Counted from the stretch's first letter, positions 7,475 through 15,564 are shown. The stretch: DNA of 48,553 nucleotides from an uncultured Porphyromonas sp. (GCA_900539765.1 UQDF01000008.1:1-48553), one strand, 5' to 3'. Program-made: numbers and translations. Notes: generated by a model not told the origin, from the sequence alone.

Positions 7475-8011
7475 CTACGCCTCTCCGCAGGCGATCTGGC
7501 GACGTAGTGCTTTCCCGCGCTGCTCCGTGATGGTGAACCATAGCTGAGACTCTTCCAGCTCATCTGCAGGGATGCGGCTAGCGTAGCGCTCTAGGAATTC
7601 ATAGCTGTACAGACGCGATACCCCAAGGTCGTTATCCCTCCACCTACAGTGGTCTATCAGCTCGGCCCAGTTCCACTTGTCGATGAAGCGATCTATCGTA
7701 TCATAGTCCAGTGGTATGGAGAGATTCTTAGATAGTTTATCCCAGTCCCAGTAGTCTGCAAACCGCTCCAAGCAGGCTACTGTTAGAATGGTGTCGCAAT
7801 CAGCCCGAGAGAGATTCGCCCAGGTTATCCAATCCTTGAACTCCTCAAGCATCTCGGGTGTCCACAGGATCTCGTGGTTGCTAGAGACGGATTCCCAGTC
7901 TAGCTTCTTACCATACTTCCTGAGGGTCTCTAATGTCCAGGGGAACGCCAGTGAGAGATCTCTCCAAGCAGCTTCGTCCAGCTGCTTCTTTAGTAAGTCA
8001 TTTATATCCAT
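7475..8011 (-). CDS. Trp-rich repeat protein of unknown function
   Basis: The 178-residue, acidic protein has no signal peptide. From ~residue 35 it is built of about four ~26-residue units, each with an aromatic pair (LDWESVS, ITWANLS, WDWDKLS, WNWAELI) followed ~15 residues later by an F/Y-rich helix end (LEEF, LERF, IDRF, LERY). This looks like an alpha-solenoid-type repeat. Similar W-x-W repeat proteins are found in Bacteroidota as hypothetical proteins, often in several copies (recollection). It starts just downstream of a good -7 box at 8049-8042. I cannot assign a role. Confidence 0.65.
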   Translation of the reverse strand: MDINDLLKKQLDEAAWRDLSLAFPWTLETLRKYGKKLDWESVSSNHEILWTPEMLEEFKDWITWANLSRADCDTILTVACLERFADYWDWDKLSKNLSIPLDYDTIDRFIDKWNWAELIDHCRWRDNDLGVSRLYSYEFLERYASRIPADELEESQLWFTITEQRGKALRRQIACGEA

Positions 8012-8041
8012 AGTTCTTTATCTGATTTGTTGAACACAGTG

Positions 8042-8049
8042 CAAAGATA
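8042..8049 (-). promoter_or_regulatory. Promoter -7 box of the Trp-rich repeat gene
   Basis: On the minus strand this reads TATCTTTG, followed by GC, about 30 bases before the ATG at 8011. It fits TAnnTTTG. No -33 TTTG is seen. Confidence 0.65.
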
Positions 8050-8250
8050 CACCGCAGGGTATGCCATATTGAAGCACAGGGTAGAAGAATCTCTCGACTT
8101 CCTCAGAGGTTCCGACAGTTTCATAGGTAAGAAACTCTAGTTTCATACGGATGAAACTACAGTGCCATAGGTAGGCTAATTTCTATTTTGAGGAGGTGGA
8201 AGAGATTTAGGCTAGCGCATTTTACGTCACTGAGACGATAAAACAGAATA

Positions 8251-8413
8251 TCCACGTGGAGATTTGACGTTTCCCACGTGGATATTTTTGATTCTCTACG
8301 TGGGGGTGAATCATTTCCTCCGAAGTTTCATTTGATTCCTCCGAAGTTTTATTTCTCGCCCACGTGGAGAATGTTTCTTCCTCACGTGGCGGTTTGAGAA
8401 TCTCCACGTACGC
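8251..8413. repeat. CACGTG-rich intergenic element, copy A
   Basis: It holds six CACGTG-type sites (CACGTGGAGA, CACGTGGATA, TACGTGGGGG, CACGTGGAGA, CACGTGGCGG, CACGTACG), with two central copies of TCCTCCGAAGTTT between them. The same parts occur at 15774-15896 and 36191-36357. It is noncoding and lies in the 692-bp gap between the Trp-rich repeat gene and the receptor operon. Confidence 0.75.
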
Positions 8414-8430
8414 ATCAAAGCGAGACGTGG

Positions 8431-8544
8431 AGCCCTTTGTAGGGACGCTCGGTCTGAGCGTCCGTTGTAGTACTGCAAGACGAGTATTGATGCTGTAACC
8501 TTTGACACAACGGACGCTCAGACCGAGTGTCCCTACAAAGGGCT
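8431..8544. repeat. Long inverted repeat: 38-base arms, 38-base loop
   Basis: Arm 8431-8468 (starting AGCCCTTTGTAGGGACGCTC) is the reverse complement of 8507-8544 with a single mismatch (C8450 against T8528). Inside each arm is a smaller palindrome, GACGCTC-GGTCT-GAGCGTC. It resembles a pair of REP-type extragenic palindromes. A related half (GAGCGTCCCTACAGCGGG) occurs at about 36144-36161. Confidence 0.85.
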
Positions 8545-8548
8545 ACTG

Positions 8549-8593
8549 GTCTCTAACTTCTAATCTCTAATATCTAATCTCTAACCTCTAATT
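8549..8593. repeat. Heptamer array TCTAAYN, six units
   Basis: Six uninterrupted 7-base units (TCTAACT, TCTAATC, TCTAATA, TCTAATC, TCTAACC, TCTAATT) run right up to the -7 box of the receptor operon. Shorter arrays of the same unit, on either strand, lie near 7429-7457, 14963-14985, 24014-24050 and 36354-36385. Confidence 0.8.
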
Positions 8594-8596
8594 CAG

Positions 8597-8604
8597 TACC
8601 TTTG
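8597..8604 (+). promoter_or_regulatory. Promoter -7 box of the receptor/agmatine operon
   Basis: TACCTTTG followed by C; transcription probably starts near 8611, leaving a leader of ~93 bases before ATG 8704. The heptamer array occupies the position where a -33 element would lie. The same box heads the truncated copy at 84-91. Confidence 0.65.
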
Positions 8605-8703
8605 CAGCGACTAACGGCGGGAGAGGGTCGTAAACTGACGCCCGGGGATTGCCCGTTAAATGCTCATTGAGCACCTGCCTTAGCAACGTATAGCAAACTA
8701 CTT

Positions 8704-11142
8704 ATGACCTATTTACGTCGATATGACTTTACCGTGGGGCTACTGGCTCTCCTACTGATGATGCTCGCCACGCCGCTGAGCGGGCTAGCACAAAAGCAAG
8801 CACCACGGCAGGCGCAGAGCAAGTTCACGATCAATGGCTTCGTGCATGATGCGCAGAGTGGTGAGACGCTGATCGCCGCCAATGTGATGGAGCTCAACAG
8901 CCGCACAGGTGCCGTGACGAACGAGTTCGGCCACTACTCGCTGACGCTCCCAGCGGGAGAGGTGCTCCTGCAGTTTTCCTACGTAGGCTATCAGAGCGAT
9001 ACGATACGTCTGCAGCTCTCGTCCGATACGACACTCTCGGCTTCGCTCATCGAGGGGCAACTACTTGGCGAGGTGGTCGTCGTGGGTAGTCCGAACCCCT
9101 CGGGTGTCGGGACGGCAACGATCGGGGCGCAGCATATATCAGCGAGCGAGATCAAGCGACTACCCGCTTTCTTTGGCGAGCAGGATGTAATCAAGGCGCT
9201 GCAGCTACTACCTGGCGTGCAGAGCGGTTCGGAGGGTTCGTCGGGACTCTTCGTGCGTGGTGGTGACCCCGACCAAAACTTGATCCTCATGGACGGCATC
9301 TCGCTCTACAATCCGAATCATATGCTGGGAGCTTTCTCGACCTTCAACCCCGATGCGGTCAAGTCGGTGACGCTGTACAAAGGCACCTTCCCCGCTCGTT
9401 ACGGAGGGCGTCTCTCGTCGGTCGTGGACGTGCGTCTCAAGGATGGCGACATGCAGGAGTACCACGGCAATGTGAGCGTAGGACTCATCTCTTCCAAGGT
9501 CAATGTGGAGGGTCCGATTGTCAAGGATCGTACCACTTTCAACTTCTCGGCACGGCGCACCTACCTAGACCTGCTGGCTGCGATAGCCCTGGCGATACGT
9601 AATCGCCAGGAGGGTGAGGATGGCGAGAAGGTGAAGGGCGGATATAACTTCCACGACCTGAACCTGAAGGTGACGCATCGCTTCTCAGATAGGGACCAGC
9701 TGTACCTCTTCGGCTATTACGGCAATGACCGTGTCTGGACGCATTATACTAGTGGAGATGACAAGCAGCAGATGTCTTGGCTGTGGGGCAATGCGATGGG
9801 TTCGCTGCGGTGGAACCATCTCATCAACGGGCAACTCTTTCTCAATACCACTGCCTCCTATACGCAGTACCGCTCTAGGCTACGTATGAAGATGCAAGAG
9901 GACCAGGATCAGCCACCCGTGGCGATGAACTACGACTCGGGTATCCGTGACTGGCTCCTGACGAGCGAACTGCACTACTCGCCTGTCGAGCAGCATCAGT
10001 TGCTCTTAGGTGCGAACTACACCTTCCACACCTTTCGCCCTGAGATGACTTCGGTAAAGGTTAACGGCAAGGACCTTAACGACTTTAGTGGGACGGACTT
10101 CGATGTCTTCGGAAGCAATCCTAAGATCTACGCCCACGAAGCTTCGCTCTATGCTGAGGATGAGATGAAGCTGGGGGATAAGTGGTCCTTTAATGCGGGG
10201 CTGCGCTACAGCTTCTACTATGTGCGTGGCAAGGACTATCACAATGTGGAGCCGCGTGTGAGTGCTGCTTGGCGCATCACGCCTGCTCTGACGGCCAAGG
10301 TGGGCTACGCCCTGATGACGCAGCATGTGCACCTCCTGACGAACAATAGTCTGAGCCTGCCTACGGATCTGTGGGTACCCTCGACGGACCGCATCAAGCC
10401 GATGCACGTACACCACTTTACGGCGGGGCTATTCCTCCATGTGCCTCAGTGGGGCGACTTCTCGGTAGAGGGCTACTACAAGCCTCTGAGCAATGTACTG
10501 GAGTACAAGGAGGGCTCCTTCTTCTATGGGGTCTCGACAAACTGGGAGCAGATGGTCGCCATGGGGCGTGGCACGGCTTACGGCCTGGAGCTGCTCTGGC
10601 AGCGTAAGGTGGGCAAGCTGACCGGCTGGGTGAGCTACGCTTGGGCGCGCACATGGCGCACTTTCGACCAGCCAGGCGAGGAGCTTAACTTCGGGCGCAC
10701 CTTCCCCGCTAAGTATGACCGCATTCACGACTTTAAGATCACTGCGATGTATCAACTGAGCAAGAGTTGGGATTTTGCTGCCACTTGGGTCTTTGCCTCG
10801 GGCCAGACGGGTACCATCGCAACGCACGAGTACGATGGGATGAGAGATCCACTAGCTCCATCGATGTATGGAGCTGCGGGGACGCTCAACCATGTGGCTG
10901 AGCGCAATAACTACCGCTTCAAGCCTTACCACCGACTGGATCTCAGTGTCACCTACACGAAGCATCACAAGCGGGGCAAGAGCTTGTGGAACCTCAGCGT
11001 CTACAACGTCTACAATAATATGAACCCCTTCCTGGTCACTCCTGTGAGCGAGAAGACGGGCGACAACTCTTACCGCACTGTCTTGCAGCAGGTGACCATC
11101 TTCCCGATCCTGCCCAACATCAGCTACACCTACTCCTTTTAG
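8704..11142 (+). CDS. TonB-dependent outer-membrane receptor with carboxypeptidase-regulatory-like domain
   Basis: The 812-residue protein is a full-length receptor. It has a signal peptide (cut near SGLAQ), then a ~85-residue beta-sandwich domain (FTINGFVHDAQSGETLIAAN to FSYVGYQSDTIRL) typical of Bacteroidota receptors. The plug follows (RVRG-like block FVRGGDPDQNLILMDGI; GGRLSSVVDVRLKDG), then a beta-barrel ending in an aromatic SYTYSF C-terminus. It imports an unknown ligand using TonB energy. The next gene is a DUF4249 lipoprotein, a pairing common in this phylum, and agmatine-degrading genes follow in the same run, hinting at a nitrogenous or peptide ligand (inference). Its 5' end is duplicated at 66-486. 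Confidence 0.92.
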   Translation: MTYLRRYDFTVGLLALLLMMLATPLSGLAQKQAPRQAQSKFTINGFVHDAQSGETLIAANVMELNSRTGAVTNEFGHYSLTLPAGEVLLQFSYVGYQSDTIRLQLSSDTTLSASLIEGQLLGEVVVVGSPNPSGVGTATIGAQHISASEIKRLPAFFGEQDVIKALQLLPGVQSGSEGSSGLFVRGGDPDQNLILMDGISLYNPNHMLGAFSTFNPDAVKSVTLYKGTFPARYGGRLSSVVDVRLKDGDMQEYHGNVSVGLISSKVNVEGPIVKDRTTFNFSARRTYLDLLAAIALAIRNRQEGEDGEKVKGGYNFHDLNLKVTHRFSDRDQLYLFGYYGNDRVWTHYTSGDDKQQMSWLWGNAMGSLRWNHLINGQLFLNTTASYTQYRSRLRMKMQEDQDQPPVAMNYDSGIRDWLLTSELHYSPVEQHQLLLGANYTFHTFRPEMTSVKVNGKDLNDFSGTDFDVFGSNPKIYAHEASLYAEDEMKLGDKWSFNAGLRYSFYYVRGKDYHNVEPRVSAAWRITPALTAKVGYALMTQHVHLLTNNSLSLPTDLWVPSTDRIKPMHVHHFTAGLFLHVPQWGDFSVEGYYKPLSNVLEYKEGSFFYGVSTNWEQMVAMGRGTAYGLELLWQRKVGKLTGWVSYAWARTWRTFDQPGEELNFGRTFPAKYDRIHDFKITAMYQLSKSWDFAATWVFASGQTGTIATHEYDGMRDPLAPSMYGAAGTLNHVAERNNYRFKPYHRLDLSVTYTKHHKRGKSLWNLSVYNVYNNMNPFLVTPVSEKTGDNSYRTVLQQVTIFPILPNISYTYSF

Positions 11143-11163
11143 CCTGAGATCAATAAGACCACT

Positions 11164-12192
11164 ATGAGACCTATACAATATATACAGTTGGCCGGCAGCG
11201 CACTACTCATCACGCTCCTCGCAGCCTGTCAGACGACGGTACCCCTCGACCTAGGCGACAACACGCCGCGCATCGTCATCAATGCGGTCGCCACGGAGCA
11301 GCAAGGCATCGACATATCGCTCTCCGAGAGCAAGCCAACGGGTGTTGCTTCGCCCAGTACGAATGTTTACTACCCCTACTACCATCCCGACTGCCCCTAT
11401 CGTATGACGCTCAGAGTCAACGACCAGCTCATACCGCTCGGCGAGGTAGCGCAATACAAGCCACAGACGGGCGACCGCATAGCCATCTCGGTGGAGAAGT
11501 CGGGACTCAAGGCAGCTTCAGCCGTTACCACCGTACCCGCACAGCCTCAGCTCGGCACCGTAGAGGTCAAGATGCTGGACAAGAGCCGTCGCACCTCGTG
11601 GATGAGCAACGCTTCAAGCGTAAGGCTGCAAAAAGGACAGTACCTAGAGGTACAAGACTACGAACTATCCATCCCGCTCCAAGGCATCACCAAGGATAGC
11701 TACTATCGTATCATCGTAGAGCGGCAAGCAGTGATGCGGGGAGAGGGCATCCAACCAGAGGAATACAGATGGTCTCAAGAGCAGATGCAGGACCCAAGCC
11801 TGGCAAAGTTTAGCAGTGGCGACCTGATCTTCGAGTCGGCCAATGCCTATCCGATGAACTTACTTGCTGGCTCTAACGTCTCGACAAGCGACTACACGCT
11901 CAGGACGACGCTTTCCTTTGCCACGCGGGTCTGCAATGCCGATGGCTCCACAGATGAGTCAGAGACTACGAGCAACGTCTCGGACTATGTCGCTCTGCGT
12001 GTCACCGTTTATGCGATCACGGGTGACCTCTATCACTACTGGCAGACGGTTACCTCAGACAGATACAACAGTATGAGTGAGACGGGTCTCTCGGAGCCTA
12101 TCCTCATCTACAACAACATCCACGATGGTCTTGGTATACTGGGTAGCATGGCTGCGGCTCAGCGACAAGACCTTCGGATCGTAACACACTAA
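11164..12192 (+). CDS. DUF4249-family lipoprotein, receptor partner
   Basis: The 342-residue protein starts with a short hydrophobic segment and a lipobox ending LLAAC at ~22. The sequence after it (VPLDLGDNTPRIVINAVATEQQG) matches the start of the DUF4249 family as I know it: Bacteroidota lipoproteins encoded next to carboxypeptidase-domain TonB receptors and probably acting as surface or periplasmic partners. The C-terminal part is beta-rich with no catalytic motif that I recognise. It lies 21 bases after the receptor and 15 before agmatine deiminase, so it is probably cotranscribed with both. Confidence 0.75.
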   Translation: MRPIQYIQLAGSALLITLLAACQTTVPLDLGDNTPRIVINAVATEQQGIDISLSESKPTGVASPSTNVYYPYYHPDCPYRMTLRVNDQLIPLGEVAQYKPQTGDRIAISVEKSGLKAASAVTTVPAQPQLGTVEVKMLDKSRRTSWMSNASSVRLQKGQYLEVQDYELSIPLQGITKDSYYRIIVERQAVMRGEGIQPEEYRWSQEQMQDPSLAKFSSGDLIFESANAYPMNLLAGSNVSTSDYTLRTTLSFATRVCNADGSTDESETTSNVSDYVALRVTVYAITGDLYHYWQTVTSDRYNSMSETGLSEPILIYNNIHDGLGILGSMAAAQRQDLRIVTH

Positions 12193-12207
12193 TGCTGTAA
12201 GAGAGTT

Positions 12208-13278
12208 ATGACACAAGAGACTATGCAGATGCTCCCCGAGTGGGTGTCACAAGATGCTATCCTCCTCGCCTGGCCACACAGCCAGAGCGACTGGGCACCG
12301 ATCCTACACGAGGTACAGCGCACCTACTGCGACATCATCGAGCAGGTGACACGCTTCGAACCGGTCGTGCTACTCGTACCAGAAGATCCCGACGAGTACG
12401 CTGCTCTGCCGTCGGAGCTACGTAAGCGTTGCCTACTCGTGCCCTGTCCGACCAACGATACATGGTGCCGTGACTATGGTCCTCTGGCTCTCCAGAGTCC
12501 CAGCGGAGCGCGTGGCATCGTAGACTTTACTTTCAACGCTTGGGGCGGTAAGTTTGGCGCAACGCTTGACAATCAAGTGGTGCGTCATCTTGTCTCTGAC
12601 AAGCTCTTTGCATCAGAGGTCGTATACTTAGACGCTTTGGACCTGACCTTCGAGGGGGGAGCCTTGGAGTGCAATGGCGAGGGCTTCCTCCTAACTACCA
12701 AGTCCTGCATAGAAGACTCGCACCGCAACGCACACCTCTACGAAGCACCCTATATATATAAGGAGTTGCTAGCGCGTCTCGGACTGACCGACTACTGCTC
12801 TCTCGAGGTGGCTCCGCTACCAGGCGACGACACCGATGGGCATATAGACACGATCGCACGCTTCGTCGATCCCGACACTATTATATATGTCTCTCCGAGC
12901 GACCCCACGGCGCAGAGCTTCGCCGCTTTGACAGAGCTAGAGCGTCAGCTACAGGAGTTAGCCCGTCAGCGTCCCGCCTTGCGACTGATCGCTCTGCCCG
13001 ACGTGGGCGACTACCCCTCACGCTATGAGGCGGACTGTCTCATACCAGCCACCTATGCGAACTTCCTCCTCGTCAACGGCGCACTCCTGCTCCCCATCTA
13101 CGGGCGCCACACCGACAGCGAGGCTCAGCGCATACTCCAGCACGCACTGCCTCACCTCGAGGTCGTACCGATCGACTGCTCCATACTGCTCGAGCAGCAC
13201 GGCAGCCTGCACTGCATCTCTATGCAGATACCGCAAGGCTTCCTCAACCCTTCACTTCTAAACACCATAACAACATGA
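12208..13278 (+). CDS. aguA: Agmatine deiminase
   Basis: The 356-residue protein belongs to the agmatine/peptidylarginine deiminase family and should turn agmatine into N-carbamoylputrescine and ammonia in the cytoplasm. Visible signatures are NDTWCRDYGP (substrate-binding Asp), FEGGALECNG, the catalytic DTDGHIDT with its His, and the nucleophile Cys in HGSLHCISMQIP near the C-terminus. It has no signal peptide, unlike the secreted P. gingivalis peptidylarginine deiminase, so a metabolic role fits better. Its stop overlaps the start of aguB by four bases (ATGA). Confidence 0.93.
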   Translation: MTQETMQMLPEWVSQDAILLAWPHSQSDWAPILHEVQRTYCDIIEQVTRFEPVVLLVPEDPDEYAALPSELRKRCLLVPCPTNDTWCRDYGPLALQSPSGARGIVDFTFNAWGGKFGATLDNQVVRHLVSDKLFASEVVYLDALDLTFEGGALECNGEGFLLTTKSCIEDSHRNAHLYEAPYIYKELLARLGLTDYCSLEVAPLPGDDTDGHIDTIARFVDPDTIIYVSPSDPTAQSFAALTELERQLQELARQRPALRLIALPDVGDYPSRYEADCLIPATYANFLLVNGALLLPIYGRHTDSEAQRILQHALPHLEVVPIDCSILLEQHGSLHCISMQIPQGFLNPSLLNTITT

Positions 13279-14150
13279 AAGTAGGTATCATACAGCAGCA
13301 CAACAGTGCTGACCATACGGACAATATCCATCGCCTCCAAGAGCGCATACGCCAGCTAGCCCACGAGGGTGCCGAGCTGATTGTGCTACAGGAGCTACAC
13401 AACGGACTGTACTTCTGCCAGACAGAAGATGTCGCACTCTTTGACCAAGCGGAGACAATCCCTGGCCCCTCGACAGAAAGCTTCGGAGCCTTAGCTCGTG
13501 AACTGGGTGTGGTGATCGTCCTCTCACTCTTTGAGAAGCGCGCCACAGGCCTCTACCACAACACCGCCGTAGTGCTAGAGCGTGACGGCTCCATAGCGGG
13601 TCGCTACCGCAAGATGCACATACCAGACGACCCCGCCTACTACGAGAAGTTTTACTTCACCCCAGGTGACCTAGGCTTCGAGCCGATCGACACCTCCGTG
13701 GGTCGTCTCGGCATCCTCATCTGCTGGGATCAGTGGTACCCCGAGGCTGCACGGCTTATGGCGCTCAAGGGTGCCGAGCTACTCATCTACCCGACCGCTA
13801 TCGGCACTGCTGCTTACGACACGCCCGACGAGCAGCAGCGACAGATCGATGCGTGGCAACTGGTGCAGCGTGGTCATGCCGTCGCCAACAACCTCCCCGT
13901 CATTGCGGTGAACCGTGTCGGCTACGAGCCAGACCCCTCAGGCGTCACCGAGGGGATACAGTTTTGGGGTCATAGCTTCGTCACGGGTCAGCAGGGCGAG
14001 ATGCTCTGCGATCTAAGCCAAACGGAGGAGGCGGGTGCTGTCGTAGAGCTCGACCTAGAGCGCACCGAGCTAGTCCGACGCTGGTGGCCTTACCTGCGTG
14101 ATCGGCGCATAGACAGCTACGGAGAGATCACCCGTCGCTACATCGATTGA
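13275..14150 (+). CDS. aguB: N-carbamoylputrescine amidase
   Basis: This 291-residue nitrilase-superfamily enzyme releases putrescine, CO2 and ammonia from N-carbamoylputrescine, finishing the agmatine deiminase route. The Glu-Lys-Cys triad is visible: Glu in LIVLQELHNG, Lys in YRKMHIPDDPAYYEKFYF, Cys in GILICWDQWYPEAARL. The motif HIPDDP and the overall length match AguB. It is coupled to aguA by an ATGA overlap. The next gene has its own -7 box at 14204, so the operon probably ends here. Confidence 0.95.
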   Translation: MKVGIIQQHNSADHTDNIHRLQERIRQLAHEGAELIVLQELHNGLYFCQTEDVALFDQAETIPGPSTESFGALARELGVVIVLSLFEKRATGLYHNTAVVLERDGSIAGRYRKMHIPDDPAYYEKFYFTPGDLGFEPIDTSVGRLGILICWDQWYPEAARLMALKGAELLIYPTAIGTAAYDTPDEQQRQIDAWQLVQRGHAVANNLPVIAVNRVGYEPDPSGVTEGIQFWGHSFVTGQQGEMLCDLSQTEEAGAVVELDLERTELVRRWWPYLRDRRIDSYGEITRRYID

Positions 14151-14203
14151 CCCTTTTGTTAAGGTCAAAAGCACAAAAAGGTGATTTATTCCTCCGAAAC
14201 TGC

Positions 14204-14211
14204 TAACTTTG
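14204..14211 (+). promoter_or_regulatory. Promoter -7 box of the TPR/ribH unit
   Basis: TAACTTTG followed by C, 57 bases before ATG 14269. Just upstream lies TTCCTCCGAAA (14189-14199), close to the core motif of the CACGTG-rich elements. Confidence 0.65.
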
Positions 14212-14268
14212 CAGGCAATAGCTCATTTCACATAGAATAGATAACTACATAAAACGAATTGATATAGT

Positions 14269-14958
14269 ATGGCATTGAAAGAATCTGGGTCACAAGGCTC
14301 TCACCACTCTGAGGAGATCGTGTCTCGTAGCGAGCAGTTCATTGAGAAGTACAGCAAGACCATCATATGGTGCGTGCTGGGCGTCATCGTGCTAGGTGTG
14401 GCCATCTGGCTCTACATAGACAAGGTGGTCAAGCCTCGTGGCGACAAGGCAGCAGCACAGTTATACATTGCCGAGGAGCAGTTTATGGCAGGTGCTGATA
14501 GTGCAGCGCTCAACGCTCCCGCAGCTGGAGCTATGGGTCTCCTAGAGATCGCTGACAAGTATAGCAGCACCGATGCTGGCAAGCTGGCTCACGCCTATGC
14601 TGGTATCATCTACTACGACGAGGGCAAGTACGAGGAGGCTATCCGTGAGCTCAAAGAGTTTAAGGCTAAGGAGAAGATGGTCGCTCCCTCTATCACCCGT
14701 CTCATCGGAGACTGCTACGTAGAGCTAGGGCAGTACGACAAGGCTGCTAAGTACTTTATGGACGCAGCCAAGGCTGCCGACAACCCCGTCATCTCGCCCA
14801 GCTGTCTCATCAAGGCAGGGCATGTCTACGAGGAGCTAGGTCAGTACGACAAGGCACTCAAGGCTTACAAAGAGATCCAGGACAAGTACTACACAGCTCC
14901 TGAGTCTGAGAGCATCGAGTCCTCCATCGTCCGTGTAGAGGCTCAACTTAAGAAGTAG
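14269..14958 (+). CDS. Membrane-anchored tetratricopeptide repeat protein (YfgM-like)
   Basis: The 229-residue protein has a short charged N-terminus, one transmembrane segment at ~35-52 (TIIWCVLGVIVLGVAIWLYI), and then helical TPR units outside the cytoplasm (YYDEGKYEEAIRELKEF, YVELGQYDKAAKYFMDAA, YEELGQYDKALKAYKEI). It resembles YfgM/ancillary SecYEG-associated proteins and Bacteroidota TPR proteins often found beside ribH. It probably holds protein partners at the periplasmic face of the membrane; the exact partner is unknown. Confidence 0.75.
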   Translation: MALKESGSQGSHHSEEIVSRSEQFIEKYSKTIIWCVLGVIVLGVAIWLYIDKVVKPRGDKAAAQLYIAEEQFMAGADSAALNAPAAGAMGLLEIADKYSSTDAGKLAHAYAGIIYYDEGKYEEAIRELKEFKAKEKMVAPSITRLIGDCYVELGQYDKAAKYFMDAAKAADNPVISPSCLIKAGHVYEELGQYDKALKAYKEIQDKYYTAPESESIESSIVRVEAQLKK

Positions 14959-14962
14959 ATTC

Positions 14963-15038
14963 TTAGAAATTAGAAGTTAGAGACACTAGTATCACTAGTG
15001 GCACTAGATCCACTAGAGGCACTAGTGCCACTAGCCCT
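14963..15038. repeat. Heptamer (TTAGANN) array followed by nonamer (CACTAGNNN) array
   Basis: After the TPR gene come three units of the reverse heptamer (TTAGAAA, TTAGAAG, TTAGAGA), then six perfect 9-base units from 14985: CACTAGTAT, CACTAGTGG, CACTAGATC, CACTAGAGG, CACTAGTGC, CACTAGCCC. A related nonamer array follows cbiA at about 23974-24011. An in-frame ATG at 14998 lies inside the array and would give ribH a repeat-encoded leader, which I reject as the start. Confidence 0.8.
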
Positions 15039-15057
15039 TACAACTACCCCACTTCCC

Positions 15058-15564
15058 ATGTCTTCACAACTCCACAGTCAGCAGACACCGGCTCACTACA
15101 CGCTCCAGCACAGACGCACCGCAGACGTACATCGCATCGCTGTCGTCTACTCGGAGTGGAACGCTGAGATCACGCACGCTCTCCGTGACGGAGCTGTATC
15201 GACACTCCTAGAGTGCGGACTAGAGCGCCAGCAGATCGAGACCTTCTCCGTGCCAGGGGCTTTCGAGCTCACCTATACGGCGACACTACTCAGTGAGGCG
15301 ACCCAGCCCTACGATGCTATCATCATCATCGGCTGCGTCATACGTGGCGAGACTTCGCACTACGACCTCATCTGCAACAGCGTCACCGAGGGGGCTACCG
15401 AGCTCAACCTCCGTGGCAAGGCACCCGTCATCTTCGGACTCGTCACTGTCGAAAACATCGAGCAGGCTCGTGCTCGCTCTGGCGGTGCCGTAGGAAACAA
15501 AGGATCTGAGTGCGCCATCGCTGCGCTCCAGATGATCGACATCAGAGCTGCGATACAAGGGTAA
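15058..15564 (+). CDS. ribH: 6,7-dimethyl-8-ribityllumazine synthase
   Basis: The protein is 168 residues from ATG 15058. The upstream in-frame ATG at 14998 lies in repeat DNA and would add a low-complexity leader, so the later start is preferred. The enzyme condenses the ribityl-aminouracil with dihydroxybutanone phosphate, the penultimate step of riboflavin synthesis. Signatures are VYSEWNAEIT, the phosphate-binding VPGAFELTYTA, the active-site GCVIRGETSHYDLI and PVIFGLVTVENIEQA. A hairpin with a downstream T-rich run ends the unit. Confidence 0.96.
   Translation: MSSQLHSQQTPAHYTLQHRRTADVHRIAVVYSEWNAEITHALRDGAVSTLLECGLERQQIETFSVPGAFELTYTATLLSEATQPYDAIIIIGCVIRGETSHYDLICNSVTEGATELNLRGKAPVIFGLVTVENIEQARARSGGAVGNKGSECAIAALQMIDIRAAIQG

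Noticed and set aside
8251..8413. CRISPR-like array
   Set aside because: The CACGTG units are short, differently spaced and partly palindromic; there are no equal repeats with unique spacers and no cas genes nearby.
12208..13278. Secreted peptidylarginine deiminase (PPAD-like)
   Set aside because: There is no signal peptide or C-terminal sorting domain, and the gene is coupled to aguB, so agmatine deiminase is the better call.
14998..15057. Upstream start for lumazine synthase
   Set aside because: It would encode a leader made from the nonamer repeat (Leu/Pro/Thr-rich) not found in RibH; ATG 15058 gives a normal protein length.
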